Notes: a model not told the origin generated them from the sequence alone. 64,000 nucleotides of DNA from Cryptomeria japonica (GCF_030272615.1 NC_081406.1:140152361-140216360); one strand, 5' to 3'; numbered from the stretch's first letter, positions 1 to 11,990 are shown. A program made the numbers and translations.

Positions 1-894
1 TAAAGGAATGCACTTAAGTCTACAATACAACTAAGCAATGCAAGATGGGTCCTGGCTACATGGCCATGTTAAGTACCAATGTACAAATGCAAATGCAATC
101 TCCCATAAAGTGGGGAAAGAGAGAAAAACCACATGGGGAAAAACTCCCCCCAAAAGAGAGATGATGAAAGCACACAATGCTCTCAATGATGAATGAGAAG
201 AATAAAATCTGTCCCCCCCATAAGAGAGAAGAGGAGACCATGAAGCCCCCCATCAATGTAAAATATCTGCAAATATGGTCCAATGATGTTGACCAAAATA
301 CCTCCCCATTAGGAAGAAAGAGAGCCAATGTTGCACCAATAAAGTCAAAGTGTGACAAAACTAGGTACCAAGTCGATGACAATGAATCACTCGCTGCAAC
401 ATGATAAAGATCGGGCATGGAGACAACCTACTTTGAGAATCATCTGGATACTCGTAAATAGTAGAAATAACGGTACAATCAAAGTCTCACGGGAGCCATG
501 CACAAAGGTGTACAATCTAAGTCTCAACTGGAGCCATGCACCAAGTCTCACAAGATATTCCTAATCTATGTGTACAAGAGGATTACATCAAATATGTCAC
601 CAAAGACAAGATACAAAGAGGTGTGACACTTTATGATAGTGCGAGTACAACATTGCCCATGCAAGAGCATACAACATGATACAGAGAAATATGGAAACAT
701 GAAGATGACGCCACCAAAGAAGCCCTGTAGAATACTGCAAATGAAGATGCCTCCAATTGGGATGTTGCCAAGAGATATAAAGGAGCAAATCGACCCCCCC
801 CCCCACTTGATTGGCGGTTGGAAGCACTGCAAGATAGGTGTGAAGTGGAAAAGAAAAAAATTGTTCACAATTTGCCTTATTACATGATATTTTT
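1..894. other. Anonymous AT-rich DNA, no gene recognised
   Basis: I see no conserved protein domain on either strand. The open frames here are short, overlap one another and look like chance. A short imperfect direct repeat built on AAGTCTCA...GGAGCCATGCAC recurs near 482, 519 and 543. A run of C lies near 795. From its position this is probably the distal internal part of the minus-strand copia-type element whose PBS and LTR lie at 1961-2436, but no gag or pol similarity is visible. Confidence 0.5.
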
Positions 895-1190
895 GTTTTT
901 AAAAAACTTAATTAAAAGTTTAATAAAAATAATTTATTAAAATGCCCATTAAAAAAACTTTATATAAAAAATAATACAGAATTTTTTTTTAAAAAGGCAC
1001 AAGTCATTTTTTTTTGAAAAAAATTTCTTATTAAAAAAAACTTTAATAAAAATTTATTAAAAAAGTTTACTTTTTATTATTAAAAATTAATAAAGAAAAA
1101 TCATTTCTTAAAGATTTAAAAAAAACAAAAAATATTAAAAAATTAATATTAAAAAGTTTATTTTAAAAAAAAACTTAAAAAAAAAGCAAA
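895..1190. repeat. AT-rich low-complexity tract
   Basis: Almost only A and T, built from runs of A and T and words such as TTAAAAA and TTTATTAAAA. It has no coding potential and abuts the GC-rich repeat that follows. Confidence 0.8.
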
Positions 1191-1204
1191 TCAATCACGA
1201 GCCC

Positions 1205-1395
1205 CCGCAGGTACATCTACAGGGCCGCAGGTGGCCTGCGACTACAGTAGGTACACCTGCGGGCCGCAGGGGTCTGCGGTACCCGCACACAGTACTTGCG
1301 GGGCCATAGGGCCTGCGGTACCTATAGGTACACTACAGGCCGCAGGACCTGCGTCACTCGTAGGTACACTGCGGGTCGTAGGGCCTGCAGTACCT
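1205..1395. repeat. GC-rich degenerate tandem repeat, about 37-40 bp unit, about 5 copies
   Basis: Repeated blocks combine GGTACACTGCGGG, GCCGCAGG and GCCTGCG. Units begin near 1209, 1249, 1278, 1318 and 1355, and each ends in a CCTGCG-like word. On the minus strand the repeat stays open and gives a 12-13 residue periodicity (GTAGP-like starts), which follows simply from a unit near a multiple of three. The tract is an island of high GC in very AT-rich DNA. Confidence 0.8.
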
Positions 1396-1960
1396 ACAGG
1401 GCCGTAGGTACAAACCTGCCCCTCCCCCTCCAAATTTAAAAAATAAAATAAAATAAAAGATGCTCCCCTCCCCAAAATAAAAATACGAATTTAATTTAAT
1501 TTATTTTTTTTATTTCTAAAAAAAAACAAAAAACAAATATATTTAAAAAAAAAAAAATTTTAGACCTGTACCTACAAGTCTGTATGGTGGGTCAGGAGGG
1601 GGAATTTTTTCAATTCGGAGGGACAAAAGCCAGTTCGATGAATTGATAGTTGATATTAGGGTTTTTGGGCCTTCTGAGCGCAATGGTGATGACAGATTTG
1701 GCCAAAAATGCTTCAAAATTGCAGATCGCTCTCAGGACAAGTCACTACCCTCCACCTTCAAACGACTCTAGATTTGACCTCGTATGTCGGATTTGGATGA
1801 AAAAAAGGCGATTCTAACTTTCTCAAACCTGCTCAATCCAATGGTGACCTCAAATTTGACCCAACAAGCTCCAATAATGACCTGCAATAGAAAGCTCCAA
1901 AATGCAAAACCCCAAATAACATCAAATTTCTCTCAATTGGAAAACCAATGACACTCTAAT
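1396..1960 (-). other. Probable 5' leader of a minus-strand copia-type element
   Basis: This stretch lies directly downstream (minus strand) of the PBS at 1961-1973, so it should be the leader and start of the internal region of that element. It contains A-rich runs at 1440-1560 and unique sequence at 1560-1960. I recognise no gag-like frame. The element may be non-autonomous, or its coding part may lie to the left of the window. Confidence 0.4.
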
Positions 1961-1973
1961 GGCTCTGATACCA
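1961..1973 (-). promoter_or_regulatory. Primer binding site, initiator-Met tRNA type
   Basis: Read on the minus strand this is TGGTATCAGAGCC, the usual plant copia PBS complementary to the 3' end of initiator methionine tRNA. It begins directly after the CA end of the LTR at 1974, with no spacer. Confidence 0.9.
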
Positions 1974-2436
1974 TGTGATAATTTTCCAAGATCTAGAGGC
2001 AATGGAAAGAACAAATAGAGAGACAAAATATTGATATGAATAAACTGTATTCTATCAAGATGAAAATACTGATCAACTGGATCATCAATCATTATTACAT
2101 ACAATATAGATGAGCCTACTTATATAGGCAAGGCTATATGGATATGTGAGCACACAAAAATGACATGTGGCTCAATGATAAACAAGGGTAGGTAGGCAAT
2201 AGGTGTGGTAGGTAGGAGAAACAATATAATATTCCACATGAGGTGGATCACCCACCGAGTGTGGAATGCAACAACAAGATAAGATCACAAAAGGTGGAAA
2301 TTCTCCTACACACACTATCCCAATGTGCCACAAACACCCAAGTGTCTCATACCCAAACTACTATGAAATGCATTATTCTAAGTAAACTTAAGTAAAGTGT
2401 AATTATTTCCAAGATGAATAATTAATTACACCAACA
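1974..2436 (-). mobile_element. Copia-type LTR (463 bp), 5' LTR of an element running leftwards
   Basis: On the minus strand it starts TGTTGGTGTAATT at 2436 and ends TTATCACA at 1974, giving TG...CA ends, with a PBS directly behind it. A TATATAAG box on the minus strand (2119-2126) fits a U3 promoter. No second copy is in the window, so the partner LTR, if present, lies to the left. Sequence right of 2436 is flanking DNA. Confidence 0.75.
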
Positions 2437-2979
2437 AATTGTGTTAAACAATGATACAAATTGTTGTACAACGTATTCTCTCAAGCTACCAAGATGACAC
2501 ACTAGCATATAGATTAGGTTATTGTTGTTGCTCTTTACCCTATGTTTGCCTCAATACAACCTTTGATAACATACATTTGCATCTTTGGTGTAGGTGTTAG
2601 ATGCTACTATTATAAGAATAATTTTTTTCAACCTCTAATGTTGTCGCTACACATCCACAGTGCAAATGTCCAAAAAAGGGTGATCCAGGAATAAGAAAAT
2701 GAACTCAAAATCCCATCTCTTCAAAGTTAAAAATTCTTTGTCACTTCGTGTGCTAATAGATTCTATATAAAATGACTAAATATTCTCCACTTTTGTGTAT
2801 CTCATCTTAAAGCCACATTTTCAAAGTTTAAAATTTCTTAAGTTGTAACATATCATGCACCCAAGAGTCATGTTCTCTTAAAAAATAAGTAATAATTGAG
2901 TTAAAAGTTGTTCTCTTATTGTCGATATTACATGGTGCATTTAGGGAAATAGCACATCATCATCGTCTAAATATTCAGA
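2437..2979. other. No feature recognised
   Basis: AT-rich unique sequence between the copia-type LTR and the CACTA relic. It may include an intron or the 5' part of the transposase pseudogene, but no domain can be read. Confidence 0.4.
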
Positions 2980-4860
2980 TGAACGAGCATCAATACCTAC
3001 TCTAGGGATAGATGGACACTTCAATGAAATGATATATTGCACTTGCAAAAGGTGCCAAAATAGGAAACTAAAGAATCGACAACTTGTTGGTGTCCATAGA
3101 TTGAAATATGGAGTTAATATAGAAGAGGTACACTATAATTAAGAAATTGTTATTCTTATAATATTAAATATGTATATTATTTAATACATTATTATTGATC
3201 ATTTCAATTAATTTTTTGATGAAAAGCCTCTTCTAGTTCTTAATATTCTTGAAGAACCAATGGATGTCACTGATGATAGCTACTCTCAAGATCGAGAATA
3301 AGACACATTTATGGATAAAACCACCTCGTAGATAAATAAGGATAGTCAATGAAATCATTGAATACCTATACATATCTTTTGAAGAAGTTATTGACTCACC
3401 CCTAGCTCAGTTGGCTAGGACACTTGTCTTCCCAAATGGAGATACTTCTATATTGGTGACACTTATGTTGTTGTTGAGCTTGAAGGTTACACATGGATTG
3501 ACAAACACATGCTTTACTGATATATTAAGGTAGGATTCAATATTCCTATAAATTAGTGCTCTAGATGTCTTAAATTTTTTGAATATTGTGTATATTTATC
3601 TTATAAAAATCATTTGTTGCATCATGTAGACTTTTGACAAACAAAATACTTCCAAAGGACAATAAGTTGTGTCATTCTCATAGAGAAGTATCTTTAGTAA
3701 TGAAAGATATTGGAATGGAGTACAATACATATGATGCATGTTTAAATGACCACATATTGTATTATAAAAAGAATACAAATTTGCAACAATGCTCATTATG
3801 TTACACAGATAGGTATCGTCAAGATCATGTATCCAAGAAGGTTCCTTATAAAGTACTACAACACATTCCACTAAAGCCAAAGTTTGCGAAGATGTTCAAA
3901 TGCAAGGAGTTGGATAAATATATGGATTATCATGCATAAGGGAGGAGCCAAGATGGTGTCATGTGCATGGGTGTAGATAGAAAATATTGGAAAGAGATCG
4001 AGGAAAAATGCCCACATTTAAGAAATGAGCCAATTAATGTAAGAATTTCTCTAGAAATGGATGGTGTCAATCCTTTTCGAGCTATTTGGCCATTTTTAAT
4101 TATTAACAACTTCTTCTCCCCTAGATGGCAATGAAAAAGGAGCATGTAATGTTAATTCTTATCACACTAGGTACTATAACATACTAATGTAGTGATTTCT
4201 TGAAGATTATATAAAAATATTTCAATTCATGAAACTCTAATAAAAAACTTTTCATTTACTTAGAGAAGTATTAGGTCAACTATATGAAATTATACATGGA
4301 GCCCTTCATTGATAAACTTCATGAACTATGAGACGGTGTAAATATTTGTGATATATCAAGAACTATTAATGATAGAATCTTCCTCTTTCATGTGATTCTT
4401 ATTTGGACAATTCATGATGCCCCAGGGATCCCTATTTGTTGTGGCAATATATTAGAAATTATATTTCTAATTATTGTCTTCATTGTATCATTTACTAAAT
4501 ATGGTTTCTATTCTTATTTCAGGGATACAAACAAAGGGGAAACATGGTTGTCTATCATGTGATCCAAAAATATTGTATAGGTAGCCAACATATCTCAATA
4601 AAACTATGTATGATGAGTATATACAATTCTTACCACAAAAGAATCACTATCAAGTGCATGAGAAAAATAAGTTCAATGGAAAGGAAGTGGAAATGAGGAA
4701 GCCAAGAAGGATGAGCCATGCTAGGTAGAAAGCAATGTATGAAAAAAATAAGGAACAAGATTTCCACTAGGAATGAAAATACTTTTTTTCTATAAATTAG
4801 AATATTATGAGAACTTCCATATAGCCCACCTATTTGATATTATACACATCGAGAAAAATG
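2980..4860 (+). pseudogene. CACTA (En/Spm-type) transposase pseudogene
   Basis: Fragments occur in the order expected for a plant CACTA TNP2-like transposase. A transposase-associated zinc-binding segment (CTCKRCQNRK) lies near 3035-3080. The main open piece at 3634-3939 contains VMKDIGMEYN, CLNDHILYY, CSLCYTDRY and KVPYKVLQHIPL. Around 3990-4110 follow the EIEEKCPH and DGVNPF motifs. At 4290-4440 comes a WTIHDAPG-like piece. An intron-like gap ends in a TTTCAG at about 4520, before TKGKHGCLSC, and HLFDIIHIEKNV closes the relic at 4830-4860. Stops and frameshifts are frequent. No terminal inverted repeats were found. Similarity ends abruptly where gypsy gag sequence begins, so the 3' half of the gene is missing. 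Confidence 0.8.
3398..3470 (+). repeat. tRNA-like A-box relic, possibly a SINE head
   Basis: CCTAGCTCAGTTGGCTAGGAC followed by ACTTGTCTTCC resembles the D-arm and anticodon-arm region of a tRNA. No T-arm (GGTTCGA-like B box) follows at the right distance, so it is not a functional tRNA. A tRNA-derived SINE inserted in the CACTA relic is possible. Confidence is low. Confidence 0.3.
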
Positions 4861-4890
4861 TGATACGATCAAAGATCAAAATTATCAATC

Positions 4891-6899
4891 ATGCCACCTA
4901 AGACTAGATTTCAATTGAGAATGAAACAAATAAAAATGGACAATGTAAGAGAAATGAAATTACTAAGATTGGAACATGAAAAGGGAAAACATCATGAGCC
5001 ACTTGACAAAGAAGAACAACATGTTGAAATTCTAGACGATCAAGATAATGAAAATAGTAGTACTAGCACTAGTAGTGGCGAGGATGTAGTGGAAAGAGAA
5101 CTTCATGATAAAATATTTCTCAAATTGTTTAGGAAAGTGGCAAAGATTAATCCAAACCCTTATTTCAAAGCCATGGCTGATGAGGGAATAAATATGCCAG
5201 TTGATTTTGATGCATACATACTTACAGATGGACAAGATGAATCTCATAAGTCTAAAAGCTCAAAAAATCTCAATGAGGATAAAGTAAATGATCATAGATG
5301 TTTTTATTTAAGATCATATTATAAGAGTTCTACAAAGACTTCAAAACCAACACCCACAAATGATCCTATTTTGGATGAGCTTAGGGAATTATGACATGAA
5401 TTGGATACTATTAAGAATGCTAAAACTTCCTCTCATAAGTTTTCTATTGAAGGTATTTGTCCTTATCCTTGTGATCCAAGAATTCCAATGCCACCTTTTC
5501 CTCACAATTGGGAGATACCTAAGCTTGATAAGTATAGAGGGAAGGGTGATCCTAAAGGTCATTTGATAAAATTTTGTTTTGTAACATTGGAATTTTCCAT
5601 TGATGAAACTTATCTTGTGAGATTATTTCCTTGAATTTTTGGAGGCAGTACTATGGAAAGGTTTCCAAGATTACCTCCTACTGTCAAGTCATTTCAGGAA
5701 CTAGCCGATAAACTTATCTCACACTATGAATATAATTGTGAACATGAAGTAACCATGTCAAATATTTTCAATTCAAAGCATTAAAAAGGAGAGTCTTTTG
5801 TTTCATTTTTACAAAGATGGAGATATTTGACTAAAAGAGCAACTTATAGTATCCCTGATAAGCAACTTGTCGATCTTTTCTATTGTAATTTGAATAAAGA
5901 AATTGGAAAGTAACTTCATCTAAAATGTTTTGACTCATTTGAGGAAGTGGTAGAAATGGGAGTTCGAATTGAAAAAAATATTATAGATGATGAAGTCAAT
6001 AAGATATACAACAATAAATATTATAAGGGAAGTTCTAATTCAAACAACAATATTAAGGCACCTTTTTGGCTAAGAACAAGAATGTTGTTAATGATAAAGT
6101 CATTGATGCTAAAGATGCTAAACCGATCTATAATCTTAAAGGTTCTTCTTTGGATAAAGGGAAAGAGAAACAAAAATGTTTTCCTAAGAAAAATTTCACA
6201 CCATTGGGAAAGTCACTTCAATTTGCATTAGAGGAGCTTCTTGAAAATTACTAGAGATAAGAGAATACAATCCACAAGTTAAACCTCCATGGTGGAATGA
6301 AGATCATTTTTATGATTATCACTAACATAAAGGATATAAGACAAACAATTGCAATAAGCTTAGACATGTGATACACGATCTTCTTGATGAGGTTAAAATT
6401 AATTGTTGGATATACTCCTTCTAGTAACACTTATTATGAGGTGTTTAAGAACCCCTTTCCAAAACATGATAAAGATAAAAGAAAAGCCCCTAAATCTGGT
6501 GATGGTGTTAATTATACTAATGCTCAATATGACTATTGCATAAACCATGTCAATGAAGTCGATAATCATGTGAATATATTCATAATAAAAGGAAAAGAAC
6601 CTAAATGTGATGTTGTTACCTATAGAGGCATAGTTACCCAAGTCGGTCTTGGTTCTAATTCTAAACCTGCTATGCCAACATCGCAATATAACCTTCTAGA
6701 GAAATTAGGAAAATCTCCCACACAAATATCTATACTCTAGATTCTCCACTTATCCCTAAGCATAAAGCTATTCTTGACAAAGTGATGTCTAATACCATTG
6801 TGCCTACCAACCTAGATGTATATCAATTCCAAGCCATGGTGGGCCATATTGCCTCCCCTAATACCCTCACTTTCACAAAAAATTATGATCACTTTATGC
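4891..6899 (+). pseudogene. gag: Element A gag pseudogene
   Basis: This encodes the structural (capsid and nucleocapsid) polyprotein of a Ty3/gypsy element. The likely start is the ATG at 4891 (MPPKTRFQLRMKQ). The retrotransposon-gag core lies at about 5440-5960 with IPKLDKYRGKGDPKGHL, FGGSTMERF and SFVSFLQRWRYLTKRA. It matches the gag of element C (25295-26080) motif by motif. A zinc-finger-like segment (PPWWNEDHFYDYH...HKGYKTNNC) lies near 6285-6355, with the first Cys replaced by Tyr compared with C. In-frame stops occur at 5392-5394 and after 5632, and there is a frameshift near 6060, so the gene is dead. Confidence 0.85.
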
Positions 6900-7300
6900 A
6901 ACAAACCCATTACACACCCTTACATATTGAAATATTTATCCATAAAGTTAAGGTCAAGTGAGTGTTAATAGATGGAGGAGTAGGTCTCAACATTTGTACC
7001 TTGAAAGTAATCAAAGAATTGGGATTCTCTGAAAATATAGTAGATCAAAGAAATAAAATCACTATCAAATCCTATGATGAGAGGGAAAATTCATCCAAAG
7101 GTTTAGTTACATTGCCAATTAGGGTTGGTCCTATGATAAAAGATTTGGTTTGATAGGTTCTTGATCTCCTCTTAACATATGATATCCTTCTTGGAAAATA
7201 ATGGATTCATGAAATGCAAGTTGCTCCTTCTAGATATAAGGAATGCATAAAATTCCAACATGATGGTGTGGAAATAACTATAGGTCAGGGGTTCAAAATC
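6900..7300 (+). pseudogene. Element A aspartic protease pseudogene
   Basis: A retropepsin-like domain that would cut the polyprotein. The active-site region reads VLIDGGVGLNICTL from 6962, so the catalytic Asp is present, in a D-G-G variant rather than the textbook D-T/S-G. The downstream ILLGK-stop-WIHEMQVAPS segment (about 7180-7235) is the conserved flap-to-C-terminus block of plant gypsy proteases and contains an in-frame stop. Element C has the same block, which confirms the assignment. Confidence 0.75.
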
Positions 7301-8261
7301 CTTTTATGTATTGTAACAATTTAAATTCTTGGATTGAATTTACAGTCCCTAACAATCATGAATCACCTCCTTATCAAGCGTATGTTGATCCTAAATCCTT
7401 GAAGTCATCCACCTCTAAATCCCAAGAGACTATGATTAAAATAAAGGTAAAATATTATGGGATGGGGGAATATTCTATGATTCATGTTCTTTGAATTGGA
7501 AAGCTACCTTTGTCTCCTCAAACCTATGGCAAACCACAAATGAGTGAAACCACACCAGATACCACCACTACAATTTGTAAACCTACAATTTTCAAAAAAT
7601 GGGGAGCCTTTAATGATGAAATAGAAGAAGAAGATCTCCTAGGTTGGTTGTACAAAGATGAGGACAATGAAAAATGAACAAAATAAAATACCAAAAGTCA
7701 AGATACTAGTTGAGAAGCATGGAAAAGGACTTAAGATAATTAAATGATATGGCCATGATGGTCATTGTCCTCTTGGTTTACAAAATCAAGGTATACTTGA
7801 GCTAAGACAACTTAATGATGGATGTCAATTTCCTGGCACAAGGGTTTCACTAGTGAGGCAATATTATATAACATGCATTCATATTGCGGGGTTTAATATC
7901 CCAAAATTATTTAATAATATATTGCCTATCTGGTGAAAATAGGGGGATTTTTAATTTAGACTATGATAAAATACAATATTTGGTGAAAATATGGGGGTTT
8001 TAATTCGGGTTGTGTATTAGGAGTGGGTGACAAAAAAGGAGTTTAGGGCAATATTTTTTGAAAATAGGGGTATTATTTAGTATGCCATGAATGCACCTAC
8101 TATAACCTAGGTTCACTAAGTGAAGCCCCCATGGTTCCTAGTTTGACTTTGGGTTATGATGTGCAGAAAGATAAGACCTTGAGTACTAAAGAAAAATTGA
8201 GTAAAGTAGGAGAGTCCTCTGATGTAACACAGGTTGAAGAAGGAGGTACCATAGATGACTA
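7301..8261 (+). pseudogene. Element A protease-RT linker region
   Basis: Low-conservation spacer between protease and RT. A HGKGLKIIK-like block near 7720 has a counterpart in element C (GKGLLIM, near 23660 on the minus strand), so the segment is homologous but of unknown role. Its glycine pattern is loosely G-patch-like, which is only a guess. Stops in all frames. Confidence 0.5.
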
Positions 8262-9497
8262 TGTTGGTCATTGTTGTTGCTAGGATATATTGTTGTCATT
8301 TATGTTAACATATTATTGTGATTTATTCCAGTGTGATTGAAAAGATGTTCTGATCTGGTTTTGTAGTTTGGTTTTCCTGATCACTGTTTTGCAGAGGTTG
8401 ATATTTCCTCCGGTATATTCTGGTGTGATCAAATATTGTGCTGAGACTTTGGGATATCGTTTTGGTTGGTATTTTGTATCTTCATTTTAGATGGTTCATT
8501 ATTTGGTGCTCCACAAGTTATCTTTCTTTATGAAAGTTATTGATTGGTTATGTTCTTGAGCTTCTAGACTTTGACCGATGAAGATTTGAAAAATGGTGTT
8601 GGTGGAACTATTCTGGATAATTCTAACATGTTTGATGGTGTTTCCTAGTCGTGTCCTTTTTTTTTGGTGAGCCGCATTGATCATTGTGTAAGTTTTTGGT
8701 GGTTTTCATCAACTGGTATTGATTTTCGTGTTATGCGATTATGGTGTTGTAGCGTGTTGCAATTGATCTTAGCGTGATTTCTGGTGGAGTTGATCATTTG
8801 GGATTTTTCTTTAGGATCATGATATGTTATGTAAATCATTATATTAGTCTGGTGGTCAATCTTTGTATCATGTGATGTAATTTATAATTTGAGTTGAGGT
8901 TTAGATTTTAGCCGACCTTGTTATCAAGGTTGATGTATTGTATATATATGTGAATTATTCATGTAGTTTGGGTGTCGATATTGTGTCTACATTATCAGAG
9001 AGATATTTGTGTGGGACTAAGTGATTTATCATTTGGTGTTGAGTTTGAGGTGACATTAGTGTTGCATAGTAGACAACTATTCTTAAACGAAACTATAATC
9101 AAGCATTTGGAGATACTATTCTTTGTCCACTTCTTCCGAATTGTAGTCTAAATATTATTGTAAGTCAGTGAGACTTCTCTAAGGGTTGTAGCCTTTTAGG
9201 TAAATATGTTTTGAGCAGTGAGCTCTAGGAAGTGTGCCTGAATGCATGTGCATTCCCCATTGTAATAGTTTTACGTACTACTGCACAGTATCATCTTACT
9301 GTGGGTAGCATCCCACCGTGGTTTTTCCCTTAACCGGGTTTTCCACACCAAAATCTTGGTGTTGTGTGTTGTGTTATTAATTTGATTATCTGCCTATTGT
9401 AATTTGGTAGATCTGTTATTATGCTTAAAGTTTTACATTCTGGTGAAGACTAATTCACCCCCCCTCTCTCAGTCTTCCTTCTTGGCTACTGCTAACA
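8262..9497 (+). repeat. Element B 5' LTR (1236 bp)
   Basis: Starts TGTTGGTCATTG and ends CTGCTAACA. It aligns throughout with 32516-33682. The U5 end contains a C-run (TTCACCCCCCCTCTC) shortly before the terminus. CCGGTATATTCTGGTG-like words occur in the U3 part. Confidence 0.93.
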
Positions 9498-9499
9498 AT

Positions 9500-9511
9500 T
9501 GGTATCAGAGC
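9500..9511 (+). promoter_or_regulatory. Element B primer binding site (iMet tRNA)
   Basis: TGGTATCAGAGC, two bases after the LTR end. It is complementary to the 3' end of initiator Met tRNA, as in most plant copia elements. Confidence 0.95.
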
Positions 9512-9553
9512 TAGATATTCTAGTAGAATCTTAATCACTTGAGGAGATCCAAG

Positions 9554-10620
9554 ATGGTAGCTTAAGGTATTCTTTTCAAGAAGTAGAGTCTGAGGTTTGA
9601 TGGAAGCAACTATACAATATGGAAGAACCAGATGGAGGTGCACTTGAAATGTCTTGGAGAAGATTGTTGGATGATCACAAAGAATCCCTATGATGTTCCT
9701 CAGAATAGACCATCTACTCTAGATGAGGTAAAGGAAGCATAATATAACATCAGAGAAAAGGATGCATTGCTTAGTGACTTGACTGATTCAAAAATGGAAA
9801 ATGTTATGGGACTTTAGACCACACATGAGATCTAGGAGAAGGTTGAGAATCTGTATGAAGGTGACAAACCGGTGAAAGTTGCTAAGTTGCAGAGTTTGAA
9901 AGGAAAATATGAGACATTGAAGATGAGAGATGATGAGAACATACATTATTTATGGCTAAGGTGAAAGAACTTGTCCTAGGTATTAGATGTGCTGGTGGAA
10001 GCATTGAGGAAGATGAAATTGTTGCTAAGGTGTTGAGATCTTTGCCTCCTGCTTATAAACATAAGGTTGCTGCTATTGATGAGCTTCAATGTGTGACAAC
10101 CATGACAAGAGATGTGTTAGTTGGAAAGCTTGTTGCATTTGAGCTGAGTGAGTTTGGAGAATCACATGGAAAGTCTGAGACAACATTTAGAGAATCTACG
10201 TCTGTATCGGGTAAGCAGAAGTATGATCCCAATGAGTGAAAAATATCTAGATATGAGAGAGAGAGAAAAGAGATTGAAGAGAAAGAAAGAGAGCTTGATG
10301 AGCTTGAAGCACTGATTTCCCGAAGATTGCCTAAAGGTGCTGGTAAGTATGATGGAAAGTTTCCCTTGAAATGTTTCTCTTGTAATAAGATAGTACATTT
10401 TACTTCTAGATGCCTGAAGAGAATGGCTAAGTATGACAGTCATGATAAGTTTGATAATTATTGTAGGAATGATAGATATGAGAAGAATGAGAAGTATGAT
10501 AAGCCTTATAAGTCTAATGAGAAGTTTAGGAACTAGAAGAACTGTTATTATGCTATAGATGAAGGTGTTACAGATGATGAATTAGAAGGAGATGAAGTTG
10601 TGTTTATTACCATTAAATAA
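9554..10620 (+). pseudogene. gag: Element B gag pseudogene (UBN2-type) with zinc knuckle
   Basis: Capsid/nucleocapsid polyprotein of a copia element. From the ATG at 9554 there is a copia-type gag domain with FDGSNYTIWKNQMEVHL, then LKMRDDENIHYLW and VAKVLRSLPPAYKHKVAAI (about 9920-10070). A nucleocapsid knuckle CFSCNKIVHFTSRC follows at about 10373 (C-x2-C-x4-H-x4-C, with the usual Gly replaced by Val). A basic, Lys/Tyr/Asn-rich stretch comes next. Several in-frame stops (mostly TAG) and frameshifts, for example near 9960 and 10237, inactivate it. Confidence 0.9.
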
Positions 10621-11000
10621 GATATACCTGTACCTATTGATTCCACTAGTTGTTCTGTTGAGGAGAAATATTTCGGTGAGAAAAGGATGAATGGGTGATT
10701 GACAATAGTTGTTCACATCATATGACTGGTGATAAAAGAAAATTTGTAAGCATGGAAAGGTATGATGGTGGAATAGTTAGATTTGGAGATGACAAAGCCT
10801 GTGTAATCTGTGGGATAGGTTCTATTTCTTTTGATGGTAAGCATAACATTGATGATGTCTTGTATGTTGAAGGTTTGAAGCATAATCTTTTGAGTGTTGG
10901 ACAGATGGTTGATAAGGGTTATGATGTACAATTCAAGGATGGTAAATGCAAGATATTGAATGCCTTCGGTATAGAGATTGCACCTGGGACTAAGACTGAA
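10621..11000 (+). pseudogene. Element B protease domain with altered active site
   Basis: The copia retropepsin block WVIDNSCSHHMTGD begins near 10697. The family motif is D-S-G-C/A-S-x-H-M; here the Ser-Gly after the Asp reads Asn-Ser, so the enzyme should be inactive. GLKHNLLSVGQMVDKGYDVQF follows, as expected for the linker into integrase. The reading frame is open from 10695 to 11249. Confidence 0.88.
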
Positions 11001-11990
11001 GGTAACATTTTTCATTTGAATTTTGGTGAGAAAAGTTGTTTGATTGCTAAAATAGATGAGAGTTGTTTGTGGCATAGGAGGATGTGTCATGTGAACTTTG
11101 ACTCAATGATTAAGATCTTTTCTACACATGTTGTTAGAGATCCACCCAAGATTGTTAAGCCTATTAATTTGGAATGTAAGGAATGTGAGTTGGGTAAGAA
11201 AACAAGAATTTCTTTCAAGAGAAACAATATACATCTGATGGACTGCTAGATCTTGTGCATACTGACCTATGTGGACCTAAAAATGTTAGAAGTATGTAGG
11301 GTGAGATATTTTATGCGGCTAATTGATGATTATTCCAGGATGATGTGGATTTTCTTTTTGAAGGAGAAATCAGAAGCATTGGACAAATTCAAAATATTCA
11401 AAGCTAAGGTGGAAACTAAGTCTAGATTGAAGGTGAAATGTCTAAGATCTAATAGAGGTGGATAATTCTATTCCGGTGAGTTCGATTCATTTTGTGAGAT
11501 GCATAGAATGAGAAGACAATTGTCTACTCCTAGAACCCCTCAGCAATATGGAGTTGTTGAGAGGAAAAACATAATTGTTTTGGATGCTACAAGGACTATG
11601 CTAATTGAAAGAAATATTCCGAATATGTACTGGAGAGAATCCATTAGCACTATTTTTTACACATTCAACATAGTTCACATCAAAGGTGATACCAGTAAGA
11701 CCCCTTATGAGCTATGGTTTGGTCATGTTCCTACTATAAGATTTATCAGAGTATTAGGTAGCAAGTGTTATATCAAGAGAGATGAGGATATAGGAAAGTT
11801 TGATGCTAGAAGTGATGAAGGTATCTTCTTGGGATATTCAACTAAAAGAAAAGCCTACTGATGCTATAATAAGAGACTAAGAAAGATATTTAAGAGTGCA
11901 AATGTGAAAGTGGATGAGAACCTTGGGAAGGAGATTAGAGCATGTGGTTATGATGATGGTCAACATGTTGTTCTAGCTCCTGTTTAGTCT
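11001..11990 (+). pseudogene. Element B integrase domain
   Basis: The zinc-binding HHCC domain is visible as LWHRRMCHVNFDSM ... CKECELGK (about 11066-11200). In the catalytic core the first Asp lies in RLIDDYSRMMWIFFL, the second Asp is replaced by Asn in CLRSNRGG, and the Glu is retained in PQQYGVVERKN. The tail GSKCYIKRDEDIGKFDARSDEGIFLGYS is the conserved end of copia integrases. Stops interrupt at 11247-11249, 11463 and 11859. The lost second catalytic Asp alone would abolish activity. Confidence 0.9.

Larger units (their letters stand above)
4866..8261 (+). mobile_element. Gypsy element A, segment 1 (gag, protease, linker)
   Basis: First of four pieces of a decayed Tat-like Ty3/gypsy element. 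It begins where CACTA similarity stops and has no LTR or PBS on its left, so the 5' end is lost. It ends at the target site of copia element B. The frame resumes at 33683: the residues before the break (GGTIDD) join those after it (DCDYEIVCTIEPI) once one GACT(A/G) duplication is removed. Confidence 0.8.

Noticed and set aside
1242-1475. Minus-strand 77-codon frame with repeated GTAGP motifs
   Set aside because: It is produced by the GC-rich tandem repeat; no domain and no start context suggest a gene.
3398-3470. Functional tRNA gene
   Set aside because: Only the A-box half is tRNA-like; the B box and acceptor pairing are absent.
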